From Ophioderma brevispina (taxonomy: Eukaryota; Echinodermata; Ophiuroidea; Amphilepidida; Ophiodermatidae), in the NCBI GenBank assembly GCA_023653785.1, contig JAMKCH010072188.1, positions 27,410-91,409 of the forward strand: a stretch of DNA of 64,000 nucleotides, written 5' to 3'. Under the pieces are notes generated by a model, which worked only from the letters and a program-made list of their open reading frames with translations, was not told where the DNA came from and did not search any database. Position numbers and translations under genes: made by a program. Positions 47,178 to 58,258 of the stretch are shown here, piece after piece (positions within the stretch are counted from its first letter, which is position 1; every line of letters starts with the position of its first letter).

Positions 47178-47579
47178 CTGTATGACAGAACAAACCATAG
47201 TAAGAGGTTTCATAATAGAAATTCAATGTCTGCTTTGCGATTACATGCAGGATTACCCATTATCCTTCCTTGTAAGGCTAGGTGTCCTGAAGACAGTCAT
47301 ACCATTTGTAAATATGAAATGCAAACAATTAAACTGGATTGTTTGACAATATAAGATCATGAAACTGTTTGAACCTAACTTGTAATATGACGTGTACCAA
47401 AGTTAGTTGGAAAGAAACATGGTGCAAAAGTGCTGGGGGAGGGAGGGGGGAGGGGGTGAAGAAAACAAATTTTTGCCAACGCGAAGATACTAATGGGGTA
47501 GTAGTATTGACCAATTAAGCAGTTATTAGTAACCAATTTTTATGAAGCTCTATCATGCACCACGCGCTCAAAAAAACAG

Positions 47580-47691
47580 CTTACACCTTTTTACACAAAT
47601 GTACCGACGGACCGTTATGTACCGACAAAACATCTCGGTCGGGGGGCACGTGCCCCCCTGCCCCCCCTCTGGCTACGCCACTGCTTGTTAT
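47580..47691. mobile_element. solo right end of a CAGTGGCGTAGCC-type element (intronic)
   Basis: CCCCCCTCTGGCTACGCCACTG ends at 47,691, after a G-run/C-run hairpin (GGGGGGCACGTGCCCCCC). Its reverse complement, CAGTGGCGTAGCCAGA, matches the left end of the element at 28,785. No left partner was found within the preceding few hundred bases, so this is probably a truncated copy. Confidence 0.5.
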
Positions 47692-47756
47692 GTAAATATT
47701 TTGGAATAGTACCACTGTTAAATGGATTAAAGATTACACATGGATGACTGTAATTA

Positions 47757-48090
47757 GGGGGAGCGAGTAGCGCAGCGGTTCTTCCCTCGCTTTACACCAC
47801 TGAGGTCCCAGGTTCGATCCCCGGGTCGGGCATGAAGCTTTACGTGTAATTGGTTTCCAGTCCAAGCTCGCTCTCGCAGGTTTTCTCCGGGTGCTCCGGT
47901 TTCCTCCTGCTTCTAAAACTGGTCTTCTTTCCCCTTTCTTGTCCTAGTTTAATGTATATGGTTCCGGTCGTTGTGTGAATGTTGCAATTGGCGCTGTATT
48001 AGCTGCTGCCTCGAAGTTGCATTGTTCTGTAAAGCGCTGTGTTCTTTGTAGAGCGCTATATTAAATGCTTAATATTATTATTATTATTAT
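47757..48090 (+). mobile_element. tRNA-derived SINE (intronic, antisense to the PRDM2-like gene)
   Basis: A tRNA-like head carries box A (TAGCGCAGCGG, 47,768-47,778) and box B (GGTTCGATCCC, 47,811-47,821) at the normal RNA polymerase III spacing. A central domain follows with CGGGTGCTCCGGTTTCCTCC (about 47,888), like the conserved V-type SINE core of vertebrate SINEs. Then comes a LINE-like 3' tail with TGTAAAGCGCTGTG and GAGCGCTATATTAAATGC, and an (ATT)n run. TAATTA flanks both sides (47,751-47,756 and 48,091-48,096) and may be the target duplication. Confidence 0.85.
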
Positions 48091-48812
48091 TAATTATCCT
48101 GTTGAACACAAAGTTCCATACCAAAATGGTAAGATACCAAAACAGCCAAAACTGTTAACACATGTAAGGTTTCAGGAATGGGCCCTTAGTTTCCAAGTTG
48201 TACTTTAAATTTTACACTGCAGTCTATAAGGTAAGCTTCAAAATGGGACGGCAGAACTGTTTCATTACAAACACAACAGAAATCTGCATCAGGGATTCAT
48301 TTATGAAAATAAGAGGAGCTCTGTTAATAACTCAGTCTCTTTTATTAAAGTTCCTTTAGGATCTCAACAAGTGGCTCAATTACTTCATGCAATATCAAAA
48401 ACATATGTCTTTCAAGGAGCAAGGAGCTCAAATTATTGAGCTCCTGCAAAACTGTTCAGGAGAGCTGTAGGAGCTGTGGCGAAATTGAGCTCCTCAGAAA
48501 TGAAGGTCTGATGCATGTAGTGCCAAAATACGTAGATTCGTAAGTTCATCATATTCTTATAGTCCTTTCATTGTCCCAGTTGTTCAAGTTGCAACTAAAC
48601 CCAATCACAGTGAGATCGTGTGCTACTATCTTATCAAAATCTGATGTTGACAACTGCAAGTATTTTAGATTTCATGTCAAAGTGGCTGATTTCAGTAGTA
48701 ATGACAGGGACTATGAATGAAGCTTTAAGAATTAAGACATTTGCAAACCCAGTCTATCACTTCTTCACTCCAGCTGCCCCCTTCCCACTGTCAACTGACA
48801 GCTGTGCTTTAA

Positions 48813-49151
48813 AGGGGCATTTCGTGATCCACAGCCTCGTCCCCCCCGACTTACCTCAAAGAAGTTGAGATTTTTATATCATCTGAACCGTTAACATTAG
48901 TTATCCATGTGTACCTGTATCTTACGTGCAAATTCGGTCGTATCGTAAGAAATTCGCAATTTTTGTATTTTCTGTCCGTAAACGGACAGAAATCATAGCA
49001 TAGTGGCCTATGGGACTGTGGACACAAGGATTTGCTCATAACACAAAACCGCAAGGTCGGGATCAACTGAAAAGTTGTGAATGAGCTTTTCTCAATGATA
49101 TCTAGTGAACAATTAATAAAACAGAAGGTGCTGGAATCACGAAATGCACCT
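48813..49151. mobile_element. 339 bp TTAA-flanked MITE, AGGGGCATTTCGTG ends (intronic)
   Basis: TTAA (48,809-48,812) is followed by AGGGGCATTTCGTGATCC. The right end GGAATCACGAAATGCACCT is its inverse and is followed by TTAA (49,152-49,155). It is non-coding. The right TTAA is shared with the next element, so two elements sit back to back across a single target tetranucleotide. Confidence 0.85.
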
Positions 49152-49155
49152 TTAA

Positions 49156-49681
49156 AGAGACACTGGCACATTTGAAAAATAGAGCGCCCTCAAGATTTTT
49201 CAAAATCGATATTTTTGCATGGTTGTAAAGCTTTTGTATACAAAAGCCCTCATCCGAAATGATTAAGACCAAATCAGCTTCCTTATGGGTAAACTGAACG
49301 ATTTTGTAATTTAGCGTCGCCGGCGACGCGAAATTCAGCAGACGACGAAAATGGCGTTTAACACAAGAACACGCAGCCGTATGCATGTTTCCCACGCTAT
49401 GCACACTGTTTGACCGGTCTATAACCTTTGTGGTTTTAATATCAGTGAGTACGAGTCAAAATATTCATGTAATATACACATTTGTTGATTAAAGTTATGG
49501 AAAACTTAAAAGTTAGCCTACAAATTACCTTGATATCTTTATCCTCATATTAATGTCCCTATCTGTTTTTGGGTATGTTATTTTTATGTGCAAAATAAAT
49601 CTGTTCTTCCAATGGCCTAGACTATCATTTGAGAGCAAATTGAAGAAATTTCATATTTTGTGAAAATGTGCCAGTGCCGCT
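49156..49681. mobile_element. 526 bp TTAA-flanked MITE, AGAGACACTGGCACATTT ends, next to the PR exon
   Basis: TTAA (49,152-49,155) is followed by AGAGACACTGGCACATTT. The right end AAAATGTGCCAGTGCCGCT is the inverse and is followed by TTAA (49,682-49,685). A truncated relative lies in the opposite orientation at 60,660-60,753. The element ends about 25 bp inside the intron from the donor of the PR-domain exon (GT at 49,710-49,711), separated only by a CT-dinucleotide run. Confidence 0.85.
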
Positions 49682-49711
49682 TTAAAGTCATCTCTCTCTC
49701 TCTCTACTTAC

Positions 49712-49867
49712 CCTGAGTGTCTTGTAGAAGATGTTCTTGTTGTCTTGCATTGCTATCATATTCTGTTCTTCGAAATACCTGGCACTCTTCACATAACGCA
49801 TCCAGTTGCCTTTGGTAGGATCAGATGCATCGATGCAAAACAATCGTCTGCCCTTTGGGCCTCTGAT
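49712..49867 (-). CDS. PRDM2-like gene, PR/SET-domain exon
   Basis: This is a 156 nt exon, phase 0 at both ends, bounded by acceptor TACCATAG|ATCAGAGG and donor CTCAGG|GTAAG. It encodes IRGPKGRRLFCIDASDPTKG, NWMRYVKSARYFEEQNM and IAMQDNKNIFYKTLR. CIDASDPTKGNWMRYV is nearly the vertebrate PRDM2 sequence, with EEQN and YKTL also conserved, and it joins directly to DIPAGEELLCWYN in the next exon. The catalytic-type SET tyrosine environment cannot be judged because the upstream half of the PR domain is missing. No exon for it was recognised up to 64,000, so it may lie beyond the window or have been overlooked. Confidence 0.88.
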
Positions 49868-50551
49868 CTATGGTAGGAGAAGAAAAAGAAGCAGTGGTTT
49901 TAGTTGCGTTTTGAAAAGTCATAATGTATATTATTTTTTTAAGACACTGTGGCATAAGCCCTTAATTAAATAACACCCTGAACTGAAAACCAGTATAGGT
50001 ATCAAACTAGTTTTCAAAGTGCTTATCACCATTTGTTTTTTAGTATAGCTTTAATACATATGTAGATTATCATAATTTTATCCTTTCTTCATACCTTTTC
50101 AGACAAACATTTTTAAAATTCAGACAATGCACTAAGATAAATTGGCAAAATATTGATGGAGAGCCATTCTTTTTGTTTTCAATATATAGCAATTTTTCCA
50201 TCGAAATAATTTAACATTTTGGGATGGTGGAAGGTTAACTCTGTACACCAGCCACCAACTATAAGTGATTACGCTGCAATGTATATTCTAAATAGTAGTC
50301 AGGTGTTCCTTGTACAGAAAATGACATTCCACCTGGTGAAATTAAGGCACAAGCATGGCAAATGATTTACATAGAACATTGCACTATTCATCTTTCACAT
50401 TCCAACCATAAGAGATGGACCTTAATCACAAGTCAATTCACCATGGCAGGAGATATTCTCATCTTCTGCTTGGAATAAAGCACATTGATGGACAGTGCGT
50501 CTTCACAGTGCAAAATAACCCAGTGTTGTCCTTAACAGCGTAATAGCACAC
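49868..50551. other. no gene seen
   Basis: Intron or upstream sequence of the PRDM2-like gene. No exon with PR-domain similarity or splice-bounded frame was recognised. Confidence 0.45.
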
Positions 50552-50555
50552 TTAA

Positions 50556-50899
50556 AGACACTATCAGTGATTTGCCTAAAATCAGCAAATCGAAAAAAAA
50601 TCATCAAAAATCAGATGTTAGCATGTACTAACAAGTACAGGGACCTAACATACCCCTGCAATGATAAGACCAGAAGCAACCTAATAAGAACAGAATCGGA
50701 GATTTTAGTCATTACGTCCGAACGGACACTTACAACACGTAATTGAATGGAGAATCGTATCTTGGAAACACTGCCGTTTTCTCGCTTTTCTTTCAATTAT
50801 TCTAAGCGAAAGGAACTTATGAGAAGTCTACAGAATTATCCTTCACTTTGAAGCTAGTCCTGCAAATTTCAAATATTTTTCAAATCACTGATAGTGTCT
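50556..50899. mobile_element. 344 bp TTAA-flanked MITE, AGACACTATCAGTGATTT ends
   Basis: TTAA (50,552-50,555) is followed by AGACACTATCAGTGATTT. The right end AAATCACTGATAGTGTCT is an exact inverse, followed by TTAA (50,900-50,903). It is a textbook piggyBac-type footprint with an 18 bp perfect terminal repeat, which suggests a relatively young insertion. It is non-coding. Confidence 0.9.
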
Positions 50900-51014
50900 T
50901 TAATGAAACAATCTTTGCAGACAATTTTAGCAAACAAATATGATACAAAATCAATACATTTTCCAATCTCTAGCTGTAATCAAGGAGATTACACTGACAA
51001 CTGGGAGTCACAGA

Positions 51015-51370
51015 TCAGCAGATAGCACAGCTGGGTTTACAGGACAGTCCATTGTTCTCTGACAACACCGAATTAACCCTATCAGAATAGATTGTAGCAA
51101 GGTCTTTGTCATGGCTCTTCCGCCCGCATCTCTCAGATGCAACCACAGGGAGAGCAGATAATGGATTTTTCATGGTCCTACTGATATATTTGAACCTCGG
51201 ACCTTCTTCATCAGAGGCAAAGACCTTATCCACTGTATCACGCTCCTCCATTCTAACTTGCACAACAGGAACAATCATTGGAATAAGTTTCTTGCAGACT
51301 TTTAGCAAGAGCCAAGTCCAATGGTTGGCCTCATTCAAAGATTGGAGCCACTCGTTCCAAGTAGGACAAC
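51015..51370 (-). CDS. unidentified coding-like fragment (about 115 codons)
   Basis: A minus-strand frame reads WNEWLQSLNEANHWTWLLLK, VCKKLIPMIVPVVQVRMEER, DTVDKVFASDEEGPRFKYIS, SERCGRKSHDKDLATIYSDR and ends CKPSCAIC. Its composition is protein-like (Trp, Cys, charged residues), unlike the surrounding AT-rich noise. A T-rich tract lies just upstream at 51,370-51,385, so it could be a terminal exon with an acceptor near WNEW. It could also be a fragment of a mobile-element protein. I do not recognise the family. It is on the same strand as the PRDM2-like gene, but nothing links the two. Confidence 0.35.
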
Positions 51371-51899
51371 AAAAAAAAAAAAGAAAAAATGTGGAGGATG
51401 TGACCAGGAACGAGACCACACTTGTGCTAAATCATTCGCCATGTAAGTCTATGGAAACTTAATGAGCTGCTCAATAATTAAATCATTTGCAAGCTAATAT
51501 TACTCTATTGTAATAGAATTACAATAGGAGCGTACACAAATATGACGCTATTAGGAACAATGGTTAACATTATCTTTTGTGACCAAGGTGATCTCAAAAA
51601 AACATACTAGGTCCCAAAGCAAAGCTGAGGGGCATTACAGTGGTTTGAGATCACCAGTAAATATTGATTTGTTTTTTTTCTACCAAATTTTCGTTTTTGT
51701 TTTCTGATGGGTACAATTAGTTCGTCTATAGTTAGAACAAGCATCATGTTTCGGGAATACGGCTCATCATAGGCAAAGTCAACAAATGTAGATCTCACCA
51801 ATTGCTTGTCTTGTTGACTTACATGTACAGTTACCTTGGCTTTCTGACAAAAATTGTATCAACTCCTAACTGTAACATGAAAAAGCTGCCTAATTCCTG

Positions 51900-52720
51900 G
51901 ACAAAATAAAGTATACTTATCTGTACATTTTGGCATACTTTAAATGTAATGTATGGGCATAAAGTTATATAAAGTATATTTTAAAATTACTTATTTGTCA
52001 TATTGTGGAGAAAATATCATACTTTAAGAACTTAATATACTTTATGGGACTTGTTGAAAAATATGCAAATTGTTCATACTTTAACTATACTTTATTTAAA
52101 TTAGTTTTTTTAAATGTACTTTAAAATACTTACTGGACGTAAAACATGTTCTGGCTCAAAGTGTATACTTTAAATATACTTTACTGGACCTAAAACATTT
52201 TATGGGCCTCAAATTGTATACTGTAAAATATACTTTACTGGACTTGGGCATTTTCTGGTTTCAATTGTATACGTTAAATATAATTTACGGACTTAGAAAT
52301 TTTCTGGTTTCAAATGGCGTGATATACTGTTTCAAATAATTACTTTACTGGACTTAGGCATTTTCTGGTTTAACAAATTGTTAACTTTAAATATACTTTA
52401 ATGGAATTAGAACATTTTCTGGTTTAAAATGGCGCCTTATACTTAAATATACTTTAAGGACTTAGGCATTTGTTTTGCGTATTCAAATGGATGACCTTTT
52501 TATACTTTAAATATACTTTACGGAGTAGACATTTTCTGGTTTCAAAGGGCGATACTTAAATATACTTTACTGGACTTAGGCATTTTATTTCTGGTTCAAT
52601 TAGTATACTTTAAAATACTTTATGGACAAACTTTTCTGTTTTCAAAATTTTATACTGTAAAGATACTTTACTGGACTTAGAACAGTTTCTGGTTGTCAAA
52701 TTGTATTTACCTGGACGTGT
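51900..52720. repeat. AT-rich minisatellite, ~60-70 bp unit
   Basis: About a dozen diverged units contain TATACTTTAAATATACTTTA, then TGGACTTAGGCATTTTCTGG and TTTCAAATTGT. Unit lengths vary by small indels. The array is non-coding and ends where normal-complexity sequence resumes at about 52,720. Confidence 0.8.
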
Positions 52721-53371
52721 TACCACTGCTGTAAAATCTGGCATTGGGTATGCCCACTGATGGTCTCCACATACCTGGGACTATGTCAAATATTCTAACC
52801 AATAATACATGACTGCGTCTTGGAAACAAATTTTTGTACATGTACATTTGGTTTATGAACTTGATTTAAAAATTAACTAACACACTTTAATCAAGATGCA
52901 AATTGACTCGACTGAACCACTGAAAACTCAGTACACATATGACCAACTCCAGACATGGTTCTCCTTAGGGATCCTGAGGTGGGGGAAATGAACTTAAAGA
53001 ATGCAATATAGGTTAGGTCCCTTCATTCCGGGTATGCAGAGGCTCCACGATGAATAGTGTTCGGTATTGTAACATTTTTATCATAATTTGGTTAGATTCC
53101 ATAAATAATAAGTTTTAGTTCATAATTGATCAGTTTTTTTTAGTAGACCATTTCCTTTTTCAATAATGTTTTAACCAGTTTGTCGATATCCTGTTTTTTT
53201 TATATCGACATGTCAGGATGTGGCTTATAGCAATATACATGTTGACAGGCATATCAATGAACAGCCTTAACAGAATCTGATTAGTATCAATAGTGTTTTA
53301 AGAATGTGTTAAATAAGCATTTTTGATAAAAATTTGATGCTTTAAACTGTGTCAATAGTTTTATGACATAA
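52721..53371. other. no gene seen
   Basis: AT-rich sequence without a supported frame or recognised repeat. Confidence 0.45.
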
Positions 53372-53929
53372 AGGGATTAGCAGCAACTAATGGGAGAGAC
53401 CTCAACAAATGTGAAAATGTCAAATGTTTTTAACTTTATCACAAAATCAGGGATAAGTGTGTACCCTTCCATGTAACTGCTTTAATGTAGAACCAAACCA
53501 CCAAATAAGTGAAAAAACAAGTTTTGAGGAAATTGTCATACCGTCTCATGTAAATAGACATACAGCGACCGTGTCTCAAAATCTGGCATAGAACGCTGAT
53601 TGTAGGTTTACACTGTAAATATGACAAAATCAATAATGTTTTTGTTTGAGGTCAAACTGTTTGATCATGGTGCGCAATACAATTTGGAAAATCTGTGATA
53701 TTCACCGGGAAAGTGCTTTTTGATCTCAAGTCTGATTTAATACGCACGTATAGAAAATAGAGAGAATCAATAAAACGGTACTGCAAATTGTCCTTTAAAT
53801 ACACGATTTCAAGCCAACCACTGCAGGTTATTTCGCATATCCATGCCAGTCAAAAAAAGTATAAAATAATTGCATGTTTGATAATTTTTTTCGCTGTTTT
53901 CGGATCAGCAAATCGCTGCTAATATCCCT
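53372..53929. mobile_element. possible ~558 bp MITE with AGGGATTAGCAGC ends
   Basis: AGGGATTAGCAGCAA at the left and CGCTGCTAATATCCCT at the right are inverses with one dinucleotide difference. The left flank ATAA is one base from TTAA. Inner complementarity is weak, so this is a tentative call. Confidence 0.4.
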
Positions 53930-54349
53930 ATATTTGAGTGTATCAAATATGTTCAAAATTCAAACTAGGCATCGAGTGTCTTTATAAAGCACGGGTATAT
54001 CATGGCTTTTTTACACTTGCACTGTCCATGTGACCTTTTGACCCCCCAATCTATTGTTACAGGTCCCAAAGAGTTACAATGATTTTATGCTTCATTTCAC
54101 TTTGAATGAGTTAAACGTATAAATTAGCATATAAAATATTATAATTAAATCTAATTAACATAAATATAAAAACTGACGACCCATGATACTATCCCTCAGG
54201 TTGAATGTGAAGTATACAAAAACTTGCAATTACAGTGTATCACAATCAATACTCAATTTTTTCCAGATGGCATTGTTCAACAAATTACCTGTAGAACCTC
54301 TCATATTTCACATCTTGTCGTTGAGTTGGGACTTGAAGCCCTAACAGAT

Positions 54350-56370
54350 GACATAGGTATGCCCAGCCAATATAAGCAACTTTGATATTTTGTGTATGAC
54401 CTGTGACCCCTTAACGATGGCTCACAGAGCGAGGTCACTGGTGGACTCCCCTTTTGCACTTTTCATGATGCCTCAAGATGACATAGCTATTTAAGGTCAA
54501 TTAAAAGCTTTTCTTTTATATTTGACCCCTAGATGACCCCACTTTGAACGTTGATCCCAAAATGTCACATAAGTAATAGAAGGCCTTTTCCAGTGGTTTG
54601 CATTGTGAACACTTCACATAATCTCTACTTGGTTATGATTATAGCGTTTTTTTGCATATTAATTAGCTCATTTGCATATCTTGCCACGTGACCCCCTATG
54701 GCCAATATATTCTGTCCGTGATTCGTCTCGACAATTATCTGCAACTTTTGCGCAGACATCACCTAGCCCAAGTGTTAATTTTGAGATATAGCATTTTGCT
54801 ATTAATTAGATAATGCCGCCATTTTGAAGGTTAATGGTTCCGAATTAATTCTGTGGTACAAGCTGTATACACTGACACAGACATGCTCATAGCGGAATTT
54901 TTTCGTACGTAGCGCACATAATCTGTAAAGAAGTAGGCCGCAAAATATTTATTTAAGTTTTTGACCCTATTGACCCCTACGAGGAGGTCAACGGTCAAAA
55001 TATTTCAACCCCTGAATGTAACTACTTGGTCAGTGGTTCTTCTGACAATTGTGATCACTATCGCCCAGCCGTTTGCACTCCGTATCATTTTGAAAACAGC
55101 AGTTACAAGACAGAAGAAGAAACTAGAGACATTTTTGTGTCAAAGAGCACGGACCTTAGTCGTGGAATTTTTGTGCATTTGGTAATTGACCTTTGACCCT
55201 ACCATTGGGTTACATAAAAGGTCACTATAGACTTTGTTATGTCATCTATCATTAATTTAATCCCTACAAGTTGGAATATGGTATTTTGCACTCTGGGCAA
55301 TTTTTATATTTGGCATATTTTGACCTTTGACCCCTAAAACGAGGGGTCCACCAAGCAGGGTCACTGACTGGGTGGACCTTTTCATAATTCAACGATTGCC
55401 ATCACGATGGCACAATTAGATTAGTCAATTATGCTTCTTTCAGATTTGACCCATAGATGACCCCATTTGACCTTTGACCCCATTTTGTGAGCACGGATAA
55501 TAGAAGCTTATATTTCAGGTGGTTCTTGTGACCAAATATGACATTTATACCTAATTTGGTTGATGAGTTTATATTGTTTTTTGTTTTGCATATAATTAGC
55601 TCATTTGCATATCTTACAGATGACCCTTGGAGCCAATATTCTGTCATATGATTCGTCTCAACACTATCTGTAACTTTTGCCACAGACTCACCTATCCATG
55701 TCTTATCGTTTTTGAGAGATAGCATTTTTGCATATTAATTAGATATTGCCGCCATTTTGAATATTAATGAACTCCGATCGTTTTTCTGTGTACACCCTAT
55801 ATGAAAAAGGCTGTCTAATGATTCTTGTGACGAATTTGGAATCTATAGCTTGTTGTCTGTATGACAAGTCGGCTTTTAAAGATTTTTAACAAAATGGAGG
55901 CTTACTTTCCGGGTTCCGTGACCTTTGAACCCCAATCCGATACACCCCATATGAAGCTTGGGTTAGCGGTTCTTTCTGACCAACTTTGTTTAAAAAAAAG
56001 ATATGGGTTAAACGTTTGGTACTAGTAGGGATTTTAAGGAGCATTGGAAAGAAAAGAAGAAGAACTAGAGACATTTTTGTGCTCAAAGAGCACGGACGAC
56101 CTTAGTCCGTGGCATTTTTGCACATTTGGTATTTGACCTTTGACCTATCATTGGTCCACATAACAGGGTCACTGTAGACTCTTATTTCACTTTCATTAAA
56201 CCTTACCCGTTGGGTATTGGTATTTTTGCATATGGGCAAATGATATTTTGGCATATTTTGACTTTGAACCCCTAAACGATGGTCACAGAGCGGGGTCACT
56301 GTGGACTCTTTTTCATAATCATTCGTGCCATCACGATGGCATAATTAGATTAGTAAATTAAGCTTCTTTC
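54350..56370. repeat. ~0.93 kb tandem satellite, 2+ units, rich in DR1-type sites
   Basis: Landmarks repeat at about 930 bp: GCTCATTTGCATATCTT (54,667; 55,597), a GGTCACTG..GGAC block (54,432; 55,358; 56,295), and the GAAGAA-ACTAGAGACATTTT block (about 55,110; 56,055). Perfect or near-perfect TGACCTTTGACCC sites occur at 55,187, 55,321, 55,468, 55,919 (one mismatch) and 56,134. In reverse this is GGGTCAAAGGTCA, the direct-repeat-1 nuclear-receptor site (RXR/HNF4/COUP type). TTAATTAG and TTTGCATA blocks also recur. It is non-coding. Confidence 0.8.
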
Positions 56371-56435
56371 AGAAACCTATGGGATAATAGCATATTGATG
56401 GAATGTGTGCAATATGTCTTCAATTGGTACTAGTG

Positions 56436-56585
56436 CAGGGGACGGATCCAGGATTTGAAAAACGTTCTAAATTACCGGGGGGCTGAAGGCTGAAACTTGT
56501 ACCAAAAAATGGGGGATGATTTTGCAAGATTTGCAGAATTACCAGGGGAGGCGTGGCGCCCCTCTCTGGATCCGCGGCATGACTG
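56436..56585. mobile_element. ~150 bp MITE with GGATCCAG ends
   Basis: CAGGGGACGGATCCAGG at the left is matched by CTGGATCCGCGGCATGACTG at the right. The interior has G-rich patches (GGGGGGCTGAAG, GGGGGATGATT). It is non-coding. Ends beginning CAG fit hAT-type MITEs, but the flanking 8-mers do not match clearly. Confidence 0.55.
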
Positions 56586-57756
56586 AACCATGTTAGTGCA
56601 AATAGCTTGAAAGAGCATATATTTCCAGAAGTAAAATTATTCCCATTTCAGAAAAGCTATACAAAAAGATCCCAGTGAAAACCATACAGTTGGATTCAGC
56701 TGATGAATGTCACTGATCCCCCAACTTGGGATTTGAAGATTGGTTCGGAATGACATAGCTGCTATTAGTTACTTCCATTTGAAAGTTAATTACCATTTCA
56801 GAGGTTTAAACTGAAAACCAATGTTTAAATGAAATTTCAGTTGGTACCAAACGGAACTGATCGTAAATAAGACGTGGTTTCACCTTGATCACAGAACAGG
56901 CAGCAAAAAACGAAATTGCCTCTTAAAATGGTAACTAGTTTTAATGTAATTTCATATACCAGATGTTCAGTGATTCATTAAAACTGGCATGTTGTTATCA
57001 CGCAGTTGTGATATTTTGATCCAGTGACCAACTTACAGTTCAACAAAACAATGGGATTGGGTTCATCTTATGCAAAACAATAGTGGCTATTTTCACTGAT
57101 TCTTCTTCAAGTATTTTTCTCTTAAGGACTTTAGGCCACCTAAAATTAAGTGGTACAGCATTGTTTCACAGTAAAAGGACTAGTTCCCTTCATGAATTAG
57201 TTTGTATTAGAAAGAGAAGTATAAATTGGATGTTAGTTGATTTATAAGGAATGTTATAAAGAGAAAATAAATAGTTTTTAAATTTTTGAAAATGTGACAC
57301 ATTTGACGGCACAATTTTGGGAGTGTGTGTCCGTCCAACATTAGCAAATATTAAATCATGGAGCTTGTCTTCCAGATTGGAAAAAATGCGATAGATTGAA
57401 TATTTGGGTACCAAATACAGGCTAATACTTACATAAATATTGTTTTCCATACTATTTTCTCTTTGATGAAAAGAAATCCCTGTCTGAACTTTTCTGCTAA
57501 TGTTACTTTTTTGGACCCTCTCATAGGAATAACACTGTCCGTCCAAAAAATTAAGTAAGTGAGCAACCACTCATTTTTGCTAAAACCGCGATTTATCAAC
57601 GCTTTAAAAAAATTAAAAACAACTATATTATCGTCTTATAACATGTCGAGAAATCAACTGACACTTCAAAGTATAATCTGCTTTAAAAACAACACTATTC
57701 ATGAAGGAATCATGGTCTCTTTAGTGGGAAACATTGCCATTACAACTCTTTTACTC
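56586..57756. other. no gene seen
   Basis: AT-rich sequence. A 126-codon minus-strand frame at 57,190-57,570 has no recognisable domain and a composition expected from AT-rich DNA, so I do not call it. Confidence 0.45.
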
Positions 57757-57760
57757 TTAA

Positions 57761-58112
57761 AGGCTGACTTCAGAGATTTCGAAATATTATTTGTTGTGTA
57801 ATATGAAAAAATAGTCACTAGAACTAAAGATTAGTAACCTAAAATGCACAATTCCGAATTTTGAGATGAATCGGATTTTTCGTTTTGAATTGCAGTAAAC
57901 ATTTATGTGAGTATTAGTCCCTAGGATACGTGTTTATACAAAAATGACGGACCCGGAATTTTTAAAACAAAGTGGTGATTTCTATATGAAGGATTCGATT
58001 TAAGCTTAGTAATTCACACAGTGATCAGTAAGTGGACAAAGCATTGTGAATGCAAAAAACACGATTTTTTTGGAAATTGAGGGCGCCCCTCAGGAAATCT
58101 CTGAGGTCGGCT
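57761..58112. mobile_element. TTAA-flanked MITE, family AG..GACTCAGAGATTT (copy 2)
   Basis: TTAA (57,757-57,760) is followed by AGGCTGACTTCAGAGATTTC. The right end GAAATCTCTGAGGTCGGCT is the inverse and is followed by TTAA (58,113-58,116). The 352 bp element aligns with 37,988-38,370. It forms the left half of a larger palindrome with copy 3. Confidence 0.78.
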
Positions 58113-58258
58113 TTAACCAAAGGTCAAATTTTGCTTTGATTTCGGAATTATACAATTTTATTGGAATCAATGTCATTTGGTTGCATATCAACAGAATTGA
58201 TCAGGGTACATGTGATGCCAATATGAATTCAAGGTTGAAATTGGTTGTTAACATGAAA

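Noticed and set aside
47757..47832. Functional tRNA gene
   Set aside because: Boxes A and B are present, but the head runs directly into a SINE body and an (ATT)n tail, and the arms do not form a standard cloverleaf.
57190..57570. 126-codon minus-strand frame
   Set aside because: AT-driven composition (Ile, Asn, Phe, Lys, Tyr), no domain, no splice or start context.
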